Shown here piece by piece: positions 26,490 to 37,148 of a stretch of 64,000 bases of DNA (position 1 is its first letter; each line of letters opens with the position of its first letter). The translations under genes were made by a program, and so were the position numbers. Origin of the DNA: Sulfitobacter sp. BSw21498 (lineage in GTDB: Bacteria > Pseudomonadota > Alphaproteobacteria > Rhodobacterales > Rhodobacteraceae); contig NZ_CP040753.1 in NCBI RefSeq assembly GCF_006064855.1, positions 248,001-312,000 of the forward strand, given 5' to 3'. The notes under the pieces are model-generated. The model did not search any database. It was given only the letters and a program-made list of their open reading frames with translations, and was not told where the DNA came from.

Positions 26490-27530
26490 TTAGCCGACCT
26501 TAACGATGGCCTTGCCTTGGTTGCCGCCGGTCAACAGGTCCATGAAGGCTTGTGGCGCGTTTTCGAGGCCCTCGGTGATGTCCTCTTTCACCGCGATGGA
26601 GCCATCTGCCACTTTGGGGGCTACTTCCTTGAGGAAATTGGGGAAGTTGTTCCAGTGGTTTGAAATGATGAAGCCATTCACGCTGAGGAAGTTCACGAGG
26701 ATCGTGCGCCACAGTTTCGGCGCGGTCAGCGACTCTTCGGCAGCATTCGCGCCCAACCCACCGGCGTTATACCATGCGATCATGCCGCAGATCGGGATAC
26801 GCCCGTGCGGGTTCATCATCGGGATAACGGCCTCGAGCACTTTGCCGCCGACGTTTTCAAAGTAGATGTCGATGCCTTTGGGGCAGGCGTCTTTAAGCGC
26901 GGCGCGCAGCGATTTCGCGTCATCATAGGCGCGGTGGTCAATGCATTCATCAAAACCGAAGTGGTCTTTGGCCATGGCGCATTTGTCCGCGCCGCCCGCG
27001 ATGCCCACAACGCGCAGCCCGTGCGACTTGGCGATCTGGCCAACCATAGACCCGACGGGGCCGGTTGCAGCGGCGACGACAAGTGTTTCACCCTCCTTTG
27101 GGCGACCATATTCCATCAAACCTTGCCATCCGGTAAATCCGGGCATGCCCAAAACGCCAAGCGACGTGGTGATCGACACCTGATCAGGATCGACTTTGCG
27201 CAGCTGGTTGGCGGGCAGTACGCCGTGCGTGGCCCAGCCCAGCATACCGAACGCATGGTCGCCCGGTTTGAAATCGGGGCTGTTAGAGGCGATGACCTCT
27301 CCGACCGAACCGCCCTCCATTGTGCCGCCGACCGGCACCGGTGCAGCATAGGATTTCGCGTCATCCATGCGGCCGCGCATGTAGGGGTCAAGCGACATGT
27401 ATTTGATGCGGACAAGCACTTCGCCGTCGGCAGGCGTGGGCACAGGGCCCTCTTCGAGGCGGAAGTTATCGGCCGTCGGGGCCCCGTCAGGGCGCGATGC
27501 AAGCACAATTCGTTTCATCTGGTCGGACAT
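26490..27530 (-). CDS. NADP-dependent oxidoreductase (CurA-like MDR family)
   Basis: A 346-residue zinc-independent medium-chain reductase of the leukotriene B4 dehydrogenase/CurA group. The substrate part includes YMSLDPYMRGRM (about 45-56); the nucleotide-binding domain has AAATGPVGSMVGQIAK (about 153-168). It likely reduces the C=C bond of an enone or enal with NADPH. AAGGAGG precedes the ATG. No pathway partner lies beside it; the toxin-antitoxin operon starts about 130 bases downstream of its stop. Confidence 0.9.
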   Translation of the reverse strand: MSDQMKRIVLASRPDGAPTADNFRLEEGPVPTPADGEVLVRIKYMSLDPYMRGRMDDAKSYAAPVPVGGTMEGGSVGEVIASNSPDFKPGDHAFGMLGWATHGVLPANQLRKVDPDQVSITTSLGVLGMPGFTGWQGLMEYGRPKEGETLVVAAATGPVGSMVGQIAKSHGLRVVGIAGGADKCAMAKDHFGFDECIDHRAYDDAKSLRAALKDACPKGIDIYFENVGGKVLEAVIPMMNPHGRIPICGMIAWYNAGGLGANAAEESLTAPKLWRTILVNFLSVNGFIISNHWNNFPNFLKEVAPKVADGSIAVKEDITEGLENAPQAFMDLLTGGNQGKAIVKVG

Positions 27531-27690
27531 TTTGCTTTCCTCCTTAGCAATGTTTCTGGGACGTTATATGTTAATCGAAGGCAGGCAAGGGAACCGTGCG
27601 CGCCACGTTGCGTCAGATGATGCTGCCCCCTTGGCAAATGCCGTATGGGGGCTTATACGCACGGCCTGATCCATCAAAGGACACGGAAAT

Positions 27691-28476
27691 ATGGTTGGCA
27701 GTGCAAATCTAAACATCATGATCAAGGCGGCCCGCCGTGCGGGGCGCGGACTGGTCAAGGATTTCCGTGAGGTCGAGAACCTTCAGGTGTCCATGAAAGG
27801 TGCCGGCGACTTTGTCAGCCGCGCTGATATTCAGGCCGAACAGACGCTGAAAGCCGAACTGATGAGCGCGCGCCCGACCTATGGCTGGTTGGCCGAGGAA
27901 GGCGGCGGCGAAGAGGGGCAAGACCCCACACGGCGCTGGATCGTCGACCCGTTGGACGGCACCACCAACTTTTTGCACGGGCTGCCGCATTGGGCGGTCT
28001 CCATCGCGCTAGAGCATAAAGGCCAGATCGTTGCTGGCGTTGTATTCGACCCCGCCAAGGACGAGATGTTCTTTGCTGAAAAGGGTGCCGGTGCGTGGAT
28101 GAACGAAGGACGTCTGCGCGTCTCGGGCCGTTCGCGTATGATTGAATCGATTTTTGCCACCGGACTGCCTTTCGCCGGTCGCGCAGATTTGCCAGATACC
28201 TTGCGTGATCTGGGCCGCATCCTGCCGGTCTGCGCCGGTGTGCGCCGTTGGGGCTCTGCCGCGCTGGATCTGGCCTATGTGGCCGCCGGTCGCTACGATG
28301 GCTATTGGGAGCGCCGGTTGAACAAATGGGATGTGGCAGCGGGCCTGTTGATCGTGCGTGAAGCCGGTGGCATGGTCGAGCCACTGAATCCTGAAGGCAA
28401 CATTCTGGACGATGGTGAAATCGTCTGCGCGAATGAGGCGCTGTTCAGCGGATTTGCGAAAATCGCACGCGGTTGA
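27691..28476 (+). CDS. suhB: Inositol monophosphatase family protein
   Basis: A 261-residue Mg2+-dependent phosphatase. It has the metal site EE near residue 69-72 (AEEGGGEEG), DPLDGTTNFLHG (about 87-98) and the second motif NKWDVAAG (about 211-218). These define the IMPase/SuhB family; SuhB itself also joins rRNA antitermination complexes, but this subclass cannot be separated from other IMPases by motif alone. It starts after AAAGGAC and ends shortly before a dispersed repeat. Confidence 0.88.
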   Translation: MVGSANLNIMIKAARRAGRGLVKDFREVENLQVSMKGAGDFVSRADIQAEQTLKAELMSARPTYGWLAEEGGGEEGQDPTRRWIVDPLDGTTNFLHGLPHWAVSIALEHKGQIVAGVVFDPAKDEMFFAEKGAGAWMNEGRLRVSGRSRMIESIFATGLPFAGRADLPDTLRDLGRILPVCAGVRRWGSAALDLAYVAAGRYDGYWERRLNKWDVAAGLLIVREAGGMVEPLNPEGNILDDGEIVCANEALFSGFAKIARG

Positions 28477-28493
28477 TCCGGTTGCCGGGGGCG

Positions 28494-28529
28494 GGATGCC
28501 TTCGGCGAGGATTTATACCATTTGGAAGC
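28494..28529 (+). repeat. Dispersed intergenic repeat, single copy
   Basis: GCCTTCGGCGAGGATTT (28498-28514), three bases, then CCATTTGGAAGC (28518-28529): the same unit as the right arm at 17398-17430. It is followed by a stem ACCCGTC / GACGGGT (28530-28555) that overlaps the 3' end of the GFA-family gene. It lies between convergent genes. Confidence 0.85.
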
Positions 28530-28538
28530 ACCCGTCGG

Positions 28539-28910
28539 CTATTTATCTGACGGGTGGTTTATGCCGTCGCTGTAGGGGATCGGTTCCTGCGTCCAGGGCG
28601 TGGCCCCTTCGATACACCCCAGATTGACCCCGCATTGCGCCGGGTCGGATCGTCGCTGGTGGTACATATAGATGCCGCAAATCTTACAGAAATAATGCTT
28701 CGCCGTATGGGAGCCCCAGGTGTAGAGCGTCAGATGCTCTGCGCCTTTGGTTACCTTGAGCGCACTGGTGATTGCCGTGACGGCCGGTGCCGCGCGGCGG
28801 CGGCAGAAGGAACAGGTGCAGCGCGTGGCAGAGGCCAGCCCGTCTGGTAGGGTGGCGGTGAGGGTGACACTGCCGCAGTGACAGGCCGCGGTGTGGGTGC
28901 TGGCGGTCAT
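28539..28910 (-). CDS. GFA (CENP-V) family zinc protein
   Basis: A 123-residue protein of the glutathione-dependent formaldehyde-activating (GFA) family. Zinc ligands are visible as CHCGSV at about residue 10, CTCSFC at about 32 and CKICG at about 77, the family pattern. The family is often annotated as S-(hydroxymethyl)glutathione synthase, but most members have no proven activity. The start overlaps the rhomboid stop by 4 bases (ATGA), so the two are co-translated; the reading frame further upstream belongs to the rhomboid region and is not used. Confidence 0.87.
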   Translation of the reverse strand: MTASTHTAACHCGSVTLTATLPDGLASATRCTCSFCRRRAAPAVTAITSALKVTKGAEHLTLYTWGSHTAKHYFCKICGIYMYHQRRSDPAQCGVNLGCIEGATPWTQEPIPYSDGINHPSDK

Positions 28911-29650
28911 TTGCGTCTTACCTTTGGGATGCGGCTGGCACTTGCGGGATAGGTCGCTTGCGGATGCGGCGGGTGCCCATCGGTGGTCGACCAGAACTTT
29001 GGCCCACCCAACCGTAGCCAAAGCGGAATGGTGAGAACCATCCCCACGATAAACCCGCCAGCATGGGCCCAATAGGCCACGCCGCCGACAGTGGGGTCCG
29101 CCCCGACGCCGCCGATAAACTGCATTCCCAGCCACAGGCCCAGCATGATCCATGCGGGGATCGGGAAGATACGGAAGAACACAATAAAGATAATCAGGAT
29201 GTCGACTTTGGCTTTGGGGTACAGCAAGAGGTAGCCGCCCATCACACCTGCGATCGCCCCAGAGGCGCCAACCGTAGGAACTGGCGAATAGGGGGCCGAG
29301 ATTACATGGGCCAGTGCCGACAGCAGGCCGCAGGCGAGGTAGAACAGCAAATAGCTGCCGTGGCCCATCTCGTCTTCTATGTTGTCACCGAAAATGTAGA
29401 GAAACAGCATGTTACCGGCCAGATGCATCCATCCGCCGTGCAGGAACATTGAGGTGAAGATGCCGGTATAGCCGTCCCCCGTAGTGACGCGGCCGGGGAT
29501 GAGCGCCCAGTCGAAAAAGAAGATGTTGAGCGCGCGGTCGTCGCTGAACAGCCCGACATAACTGAGGAAAACGCCAATATTCACCGCCATCAGCAGGTAG
29601 GTGACATAGGGCGTGCGGCCGGACGGGTTGTGATCGCGAATGGGGAACAT
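28907..29650 (-). CDS. Rhomboid family intramembrane serine protease
   Basis: A 247-residue polytopic membrane protein with about six transmembrane segments. The catalytic dyad is S130 in GASGAIAG and H196 in YWAHAGGF; N80 in HLAGN matches the oxyanion-hole position, preceded by the FLHGGWMH loop. The start at 29650 is favoured by TAAGGG seven bases upstream; a second in-frame ATG at 29668 lacks a site. The C-terminal 30 residues are a hydrophilic tail. Natural substrates are unknown. Confidence 0.92.
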   Translation of the reverse strand: MFPIRDHNPSGRTPYVTYLLMAVNIGVFLSYVGLFSDDRALNIFFFDWALIPGRVTTGDGYTGIFTSMFLHGGWMHLAGNMLFLYIFGDNIEDEMGHGSYLLFYLACGLLSALAHVISAPYSPVPTVGASGAIAGVMGGYLLLYPKAKVDILIIFIVFFRIFPIPAWIMLGLWLGMQFIGGVGADPTVGGVAYWAHAGGFIVGMVLTIPLWLRLGGPKFWSTTDGHPPHPQATYPASASRIPKVRRK

Positions 29651-29718
29651 GGGCTGACCCTTAGCCATTGCGCGGGCGTGGTCAAGGGCGGGCGTCGGAA
29701 CGCCCGCCCTTGGTCAGA

Positions 29719-32700
29719 TCAGCCGGCAGCCCCCAGAAGCTGCGCGTTCCCGCCGGAGGCGGTGGTGTCGACGCAGACGTGACGTTCTGCGCGGACACGG
29801 GCGGTGTCAGGCAGCCCGCGCAGCAAAGGGATGATCGGCCCGTCGCGTTCAGACAGGGCTTGCTCCAGTTTGCGTGCGGTAGCCTCGTCGCCCCACCATA
29901 GGACACCACCATAGGCCGGGCCATTGGTCAGCGCCGTCGCATCGATGCTGCCCGAAAGTGCGACCGCATTGCCGCCAAGGGCCGTGACGGCGCGGGCTTG
30001 CTCTGCCGCGGTGTCTTTTCCCGGGCCCATGCACAGCAGCGCCGGACGCGGCAGGGTGCTGAGCCGGTTGGATTCGCCCGTGGGCCCCGGCAGGGTGATG
30101 GTTTCGAGGAAGGCTCCGCTGTGACCCGGCAGACGGGGCAGGTCGCTTTGTGTGCTGTCCCATGCTTCCTCTACCACCTTGAGGTCGGGCGCGCTGAAGC
30201 GGGGCAGGTAGTTCGGCCCACCTGCTTTTGGCCCCGTGCCTGAAAGACCTTCGCCGCCAAAGGGCTGGCTGCCGACGATCGCGCCGATCTGGTTGCGGTT
30301 GACGTAGATGTTACCCGCCTCGATCCGTTCAGAGATATGTTGCACACGGTCGTCGATCCGTGTGTGCAGGCCAAAGGTCAGCCCATAGCCGGTCGCATTG
30401 ATGGCATCGACGACCTTGTTCAGCTCGGTTGCCTTGAAGGTGGCGATATGCAGAACGGGGCCGAAGATCTCGCGCTCCAGATCGGCGATGCCCTTCACGC
30501 GGATCATTGTCGGCGCGATAAAGGTGCCGGCAGTCGGCGCTGTGAGCTCGGCGATAACCCGACCGTCAGCGCGGGCGGCGTCGATGTGGTCGGCAATGCC
30601 TTGCTGCGCGGTGTCATCGATCACCGGCCCGACATCGGTCGAGATCTCCCAAGGGTTGCCCATAACCAATGCGTCCATTGCCCCTTCGAGCATTTCGATC
30701 ACGTCTTCGGCGATGTCTTCCTGAACATAGAGGCAGCGCAGGGCAGAGCAGCGTTGCCCCGCCGACTGGAACGCACTTTCGACGATTGATTGCACAGCCT
30801 GTTCGGGCAGGGCAGTGCTGTCGACGATCATGGCGTTCAGGCCGCCGGTTTCCGCAATCAGGATCGCGCCGGGATCGCAATGTTCGGCCATAGCGGAGCG
30901 GATGCGTAGCGCCGTGTTGGTCGAGCCGGTAAAGGCCACCCCGTTGATCCGCTTGTCCGAGGTCAGTGCCGCGCCGACGTCGCCGCCACCGGGCAGCAGT
31001 TGCAACGCGTGACGGGGGACGCCAGCGTCATGCAGCAGGGTCACGGCAAGAAAGGCAATCAGCGGGGTCTGTTCCGCCGGTTTTGCCAGCACCGCGTTGC
31101 CCGCTGCGAGTGCCGCGCTGACCTGCCCGCAGAAGATCGCCAGCGGGAAGTTCCAAGGCGAGATGCAGGTAAAGATGCCAGCAGGGGGCGTGTTGGTCGC
31201 CTGTTGTGCGTAATAGCGCAGGAAATCCACCGCTTCGCGCAATTCTGCCACGCAGTCGGGCAGGCCCTTGCCGGCTTCGCGTGACAACAGGGCAAAGATC
31301 TCGCCGTAGTGGGATTCCAGCATATCTGCCGCGCGTAACAATACCTCGCGGCGTTCTTCCAGCGGGGCGTCCCACACGGCGGCGTTGTCGAGTGCTTTGG
31401 TCACGTCTGCCTCGGAGGCATTGCGCACCGTGCCGGGGCTGCGACCAGAGGCAGCGGGGTTGATCAAGCGCACGGCTTTCTTGGGCTTTGCCTCTCCGTG
31501 CAGCAGGGGCACGGCGGCCCAGCGGTGTGCCTTCCACGGGGCACGGGCAGATTCGATGACATCCAGTGTCGGCGTGTGCATCAGATCGAACCCCATCGAA
31601 TTCACACGCGCAGGGGCATAAAGTTCGGGGCCTGTCGGGATGTGAAGGCCGCTTTCGGTAAGATTGTCGAACGGGTCAGCGGCGACGACTTCGGGGGCCA
31701 CGTCTTCATCGACGATCTGGTTCACAAAGCTCGAGTTTGCGCCGTTTTCCAGCAAGCGACGTACGAGATAGGCCAGCAGATCGGCATGGGCACCGACGGG
31801 GGCATAGACGCGGCAATGGGTGCAGTGTTTCTCCATCACGATGTTATGCAGGGTCTCGCCCATGCCATGCAGACGTTGGAATTCGAACTTCTCTTTGTCT
31901 TCGGCCATGTGCAGTACAGCAGCGACCGTATGGGCGTTGTGCGTGGCAAACTGCGGATAGATCCGGTCTGTCATGTTCAGCAGTTTGCGGGCGTTGGCGA
32001 TATAGGACACATCGGTTGCGGCTTTTTGGGTGAAGACGGGGAAACCTTCGACGCCTTTGACCTGCGCGCGTTTGATTTCAGTGTCCCAATAGGCCCCTTT
32101 GACAAGGCGGACCATAAGCTTGCGGTCATGGCGGATCGCCATATCGTATAGCGCATCGATCACCACGCCGGCGCGGGGACCGTAGGCTTGTACCACGATG
32201 CCAAAGCCGTCCCAGCCGGACAGGGCAGGTTCGGACAGGACTTTTTCGATCACATCCAGCGACAGACCCAGACGGTCGGCTTCCTCGGCATCGACGTTCA
32301 GGCCCATGTTGGCGGATTTCGCCAGCAGGGCAAGGGCCCGCAGGCGCGGGACCAGATCGCGCATGACAGAGGTCTCTTGCGCCACCTCGTACCGCGGATG
32401 CAGCGCCGAGAGTTTGACCGAGATGCCGGGGTTCTTGCGGCTGTCCTTGTGAATGCAGGCGGTCGCGATGGCAGAGATCGCGCGGCTATAGCTCAGGTGG
32501 TAGCGTTTGGCGTCGCTTTCGGTGCGGGCGGCTTCGCCCAGCATATCGTAGCTATAGGTATAGCCCTTCTTTTCCATGCCCTTGGCGCGTTCCATCGCGG
32601 CGTTGATGTTTTCGCCCAGAACGAACTGGCGGCCCATTTCCTTCATCGCGCGGCTGACGGCAGTGCGGATCACCGGCTCACCCAGACGTTTGATGGCGGC

Positions 32701-33138
32701 GCGCAGGTGGCGCACGGGGCCAGGTTGGTCATCGTCCAGCACGCGGCCAGTCAGCATCAACGCCCATGTCGACGCATTCACCAGCGGCGAGGTGGAGTGC
32801 CCCATGTGGCGCCCCCAATCGGACGGTGCGATCTTGTCCTCGATCAGCGCGTCGATGGTTTCGGCATCAGGCACGCGCAGCAGCGCTTCGGCCAGACACA
32901 TGAGCGCGACACCTTCGTCGGTGGACAGGCCATATTCGGCGAGAAACACTTCCATGATACCGGGGGAGGTGTGGCCTCGGATGTCGCGCACGATCTGTGC
33001 GGCGTCTTTGGTGATCTTGACCCGTTCCTCTGGCGACAGATGCGCGTTGCGCGCCAGTTCACGCAAGACGTTGTCTTGGTCGGTGTAGGTGCCTGCGTCG
33101 ATCTGGTGGCGCAAAATAGGGGACGAATCGCGTGCCAT
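29719..33138 (-). CDS. putA: Bifunctional proline dehydrogenase / delta-1-pyrroline-5-carboxylate dehydrogenase
   Basis: A 1139-residue enzyme oxidising proline to glutamate. The FAD-containing proline dehydrogenase barrel occupies about residues 60-480 (YDMLGEAART, VRLVKGAYWD, FATHN, YAPVGAH motifs); the aldehyde dehydrogenase covers about 540-1010, with the catalytic glutamate in ETGGLNAM and cysteine in AGQRCSALR. A C-terminal extra domain follows, as in the longer (type B) PutA class. There is no N-terminal ribbon-helix-helix, so it cannot repress its own gene; the divergent Lrp-type regulator presumably does that. The start at 33138 follows GGAG by seven bases. Confidence 0.95.
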   Translation of the reverse strand: MARDSSPILRHQIDAGTYTDQDNVLRELARNAHLSPEERVKITKDAAQIVRDIRGHTSPGIMEVFLAEYGLSTDEGVALMCLAEALLRVPDAETIDALIEDKIAPSDWGRHMGHSTSPLVNASTWALMLTGRVLDDDQPGPVRHLRAAIKRLGEPVIRTAVSRAMKEMGRQFVLGENINAAMERAKGMEKKGYTYSYDMLGEAARTESDAKRYHLSYSRAISAIATACIHKDSRKNPGISVKLSALHPRYEVAQETSVMRDLVPRLRALALLAKSANMGLNVDAEEADRLGLSLDVIEKVLSEPALSGWDGFGIVVQAYGPRAGVVIDALYDMAIRHDRKLMVRLVKGAYWDTEIKRAQVKGVEGFPVFTQKAATDVSYIANARKLLNMTDRIYPQFATHNAHTVAAVLHMAEDKEKFEFQRLHGMGETLHNIVMEKHCTHCRVYAPVGAHADLLAYLVRRLLENGANSSFVNQIVDEDVAPEVVAADPFDNLTESGLHIPTGPELYAPARVNSMGFDLMHTPTLDVIESARAPWKAHRWAAVPLLHGEAKPKKAVRLINPAASGRSPGTVRNASEADVTKALDNAAVWDAPLEERREVLLRAADMLESHYGEIFALLSREAGKGLPDCVAELREAVDFLRYYAQQATNTPPAGIFTCISPWNFPLAIFCGQVSAALAAGNAVLAKPAEQTPLIAFLAVTLLHDAGVPRHALQLLPGGGDVGAALTSDKRINGVAFTGSTNTALRIRSAMAEHCDPGAILIAETGGLNAMIVDSTALPEQAVQSIVESAFQSAGQRCSALRCLYVQEDIAEDVIEMLEGAMDALVMGNPWEISTDVGPVIDDTAQQGIADHIDAARADGRVIAELTAPTAGTFIAPTMIRVKGIADLEREIFGPVLHIATFKATELNKVVDAINATGYGLTFGLHTRIDDRVQHISERIEAGNIYVNRNQIGAIVGSQPFGGEGLSGTGPKAGGPNYLPRFSAPDLKVVEEAWDSTQSDLPRLPGHSGAFLETITLPGPTGESNRLSTLPRPALLCMGPGKDTAAEQARAVTALGGNAVALSGSIDATALTNGPAYGGVLWWGDEATARKLEQALSERDGPIIPLLRGLPDTARVRAERHVCVDTTASGGNAQLLGAAG

Positions 33139-33147
33139 TAGGTACTC

Positions 33148-33160
33148 CAATTAACAATTG
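33148..33160. promoter_or_regulatory. Short palindrome in the putA/putR control region
   Basis: CAATT-AAC-AATTG, a perfect 5+3+5 inverted repeat, lies 10 bases before the putA start within the 107-base divergent region. AT-rich inverted repeats of this kind are typical of Lrp-type binding, but the assignment is tentative. Confidence 0.35.
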
Positions 33161-33245
33161 CTGTAGAATAGCGCGTGAATAGTAGTATTAGTTCCTGATT
33201 CCGGCCAGATTGGTGGGTAAACCGCTTTATTATTGGGCCTCCTAC

Positions 33246-33722
33246 GTGACAAACGACGACTTCAAAATGGACCGCTTCGATGCTGCGATTCTCTCGGTTC
33301 TGGCCGAAGACGGTCGCATCAGTATCACCGATCTTGCAAAGCGGATCGGCCTGTCTAAATCCCCCACCCAAGCGCGGCTAAGACGGCTGGAAGACAGCGG
33401 CATAATTCTGGGCTATCGCGCCCTGTTAGACCCGATACGTCTGGGGCTGGATCATGTCGCATTTGTCGAGGTCCGTCTGGAGGACACACGCGAAGTCGCC
33501 CTGCGGGCCTTCAACGAGGCCGTGTGCCGTGTGCCTGAAATCGAACAGGCGCATATGATTGCGGGCAATTTCGATTATCTGCTGAAGGTGCGCACGCGTG
33601 ACATGGCGGCCTACCGTCGGTTCTTGGGCGAAACCGTCACCACGCTGCCCTATGTCGCCAACACGTCGACCTATGTCGCGATGGAAGCGGTCAAAGAAAT
33701 CATGCTTGCGGATAAGACCTGA
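33246..33722 (+). CDS. putR: Lrp/AsnC-family regulator, PutR-like
   Basis: A 158-residue regulator with an AsnC-type helix-turn-helix (ISITDLAKRIGLSKSPTQARLRRLE, about 22-46) and a RAM effector domain (GNFDYLLKVRTRDMAAYRRF near 112-130). It is divergent from putA, the arrangement of PutR in Rhodobacter and Agrobacterium, where an Lrp-type protein activates putA with proline. The GTG at 33246 is the preferred start; the ATG at 33267 is an alternative and neither has a strong ribosome-binding site. Confidence 0.83.
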   Translation: MTNDDFKMDRFDAAILSVLAEDGRISITDLAKRIGLSKSPTQARLRRLEDSGIILGYRALLDPIRLGLDHVAFVEVRLEDTREVALRAFNEAVCRVPEIEQAHMIAGNFDYLLKVRTRDMAAYRRFLGETVTTLPYVANTSTYVAMEAVKEIMLADKT

Positions 33723-33817
33723 ACCATCCTCTTTCATGAGGCGATCTGACGTTTGAACCGCCAAGACCGCATCTGACCATTTACACCGCCCGCAAGCTGG
33801 CTATTGTGCGCGTCGAT

Positions 33818-33904
33818 GCGGGCGTGATGGAATGGTAGACATACCAGACTTAAAATCTGTTGGGCCTTGTGCCCGTGTGGGTTCGAGTCCCACCGCCCGC
33901 ACCA
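33818..33904 (+). tRNA. tRNA-Leu (anticodon TAA)
   Basis: A class II tRNA of 87 bases including CCA. Acceptor stem GCGGGCG / CGCCCGC, anticodon loop CTTAAAA with TAA at 33851-33853, a long variable arm (TTGGGCCTTGTGCCCGT), T-loop TTCGAGT, discriminator A at 33901 and encoded CCA. Confidence 0.96.
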
Positions 33905-34052
33905 CCCTGTAAATTATATATTTTACTTGCTTGCACGGCGAACTATATTCACACCGTAGCCGATTAAAGCGGTATTTCGAGTATGATGTGGGCCATTGTT
34001 GCCGTACGCCCAAGAATTATGGTAAGCGGCGAAAGTTAACGGGGAGGTCCCA

Positions 34053-35288
34053 TTGGGCGACGAAACGCAGCTACGCGCGACTATTCAGGACCATGCCGCC
34101 TATTTGTTGGGCTCGCATGATTTCCAATATGACATTGATGTGCTCGCAGGCAGTGAAACGGTTGGGACGCTGCTGGAAACGGTGATGTTGGCCACCAACA
34201 TGCGCTTTGCCGCTGTGGCACGTGTGACGGCGGACCGATGGGTGGCCTGTCGCACGGTGGACGAGGTGAATTTTGGCCTCTCGGCTGGGGACGAGATCGG
34301 GATCGATCATACCTTTTGCCAATCTGTGCACGAAACCTCGGAAAAGGTCCTGTTTAACGACGTTGCGACGGATGATGTGTATCGCAACCACCCGATTGCA
34401 GCGCGGTTCGGCATTGTCAGCTATGCCTCTATTCCTATCAAACGCAGCGATGGGACTTTCTTTGGCACGCTATGTGCGATCGACACCGAACCTCGCGATG
34501 TAAAGAACCCGCGTGTGGTTGCGATGCTTGAACTTTTCGCGGACACCATCGGCCGCAGTCTCGAGACCGAAGAACGTCTTGAGGCGCAAGAACAGCTGGT
34601 CGAGCACGAGCGCCAGATGGCCAAAATGCAAGAAGAATTTGTCGCGGTTCTGGGACATGACCTGCGCAATTCAGTCGCAGCGATGAACGCCGGCGTGCGT
34701 CAGCTTGACCGCGAGCCATTGTCGGATAAAGCGCGCAAAATTCTGCCGTTGATGGGCTCTTCGATCCACCGCATGAGCGAGCTGATCGAAAATATCATGC
34801 TACACGCAAAGGCACGGCTTGGCGGTGGCATCCGTATCTCGGCCACGCCTGATGCGCCCTTAAGTGACGCATTGCACCAGATCGTCGAAGAGGTGTGCGC
34901 AACCGTCCCTAACCACAAAGTGACGATAGATTTGCAGTTTGATCGACCTGTCAGCTGTGACGCCCCGCGTGTTGCGCAGGCGGTGTCGAACCTGCTGTCC
35001 AATGCCGTGCGCCATGCTGATCCCGGGACTGAAATCGCAGTTTGCGGGCGCGTCAGTGATGCACAGGCAGAGGTTACAGTGTCAAATCATGGCCGGCCGA
35101 TCCCTGACGGACTGAGACAGAAGCTGTTCCAGCCCTATCAGCGCGGCGACGATCCCGCCGGAGAGGGGCTGGGCCTTGGCCTTCATATCGCGTCGTCGAT
35201 TGCGATAGCGCATAGCGGACAGGTTGATGTGACCTGTGAAAATGGCGTCACGACATTTATTTTTCGCCTGCCGTTGCTCGCCGCTTAA
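34053..35288 (+). CDS. Soluble GAF-domain sensor histidine kinase
   Basis: A 411-residue kinase with no membrane segment. A GAF domain covers about residues 25-175 (ending FGTLCAIDTEPR), followed by a coiled-coil linker, a HisKA dimerisation domain with the phospho-accepting histidine in VLGHDLRNSVAAM (about 200-212) and a HATPase domain with N box LLSNAVRHAD, a degenerate G1 region and GEGLGLGLHIAS. The only plausible start is a TTG at 34053, preceded by GGAGGT. No response regulator gene is adjacent. The signal is unknown; related GAF kinases respond to light, redox state or small molecules. Confidence 0.85.
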   Translation: MGDETQLRATIQDHAAYLLGSHDFQYDIDVLAGSETVGTLLETVMLATNMRFAAVARVTADRWVACRTVDEVNFGLSAGDEIGIDHTFCQSVHETSEKVLFNDVATDDVYRNHPIAARFGIVSYASIPIKRSDGTFFGTLCAIDTEPRDVKNPRVVAMLELFADTIGRSLETEERLEAQEQLVEHERQMAKMQEEFVAVLGHDLRNSVAAMNAGVRQLDREPLSDKARKILPLMGSSIHRMSELIENIMLHAKARLGGGIRISATPDAPLSDALHQIVEEVCATVPNHKVTIDLQFDRPVSCDAPRVAQAVSNLLSNAVRHADPGTEIAVCGRVSDAQAEVTVSNHGRPIPDGLRQKLFQPYQRGDDPAGEGLGLGLHIASSIAIAHSGQVDVTCENGVTTFIFRLPLLAA

Positions 35289-35324
35289 ATAGGGCGCGGG
35301 TCGGGGCCGCTTGGGGACATACGA

Positions 35325-35356
35325 AAAAAGGCCAGCGCACTGCGCTGGCCTTTGTC
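35325..35356. terminator. Bidirectional terminator between kinase and metG
   Basis: A 13-bp inverted repeat (AAAGGCCAGCGCA / TGCGCTGGCCTTT) flanked by A-run and T-run lies between convergent genes. Confidence 0.85.
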
Positions 35357-35380
35357 ATTTTCAAAGCGTGGTGCGTAGGC

Positions 35381-37093
<1,713 letters not shown>

Positions 37094-37148
37094 GACTTGG
37101 ACCCCGAAACTGCTTTTGCACGTCTCTAGCGCAGCGGCGGGGCAAGGG

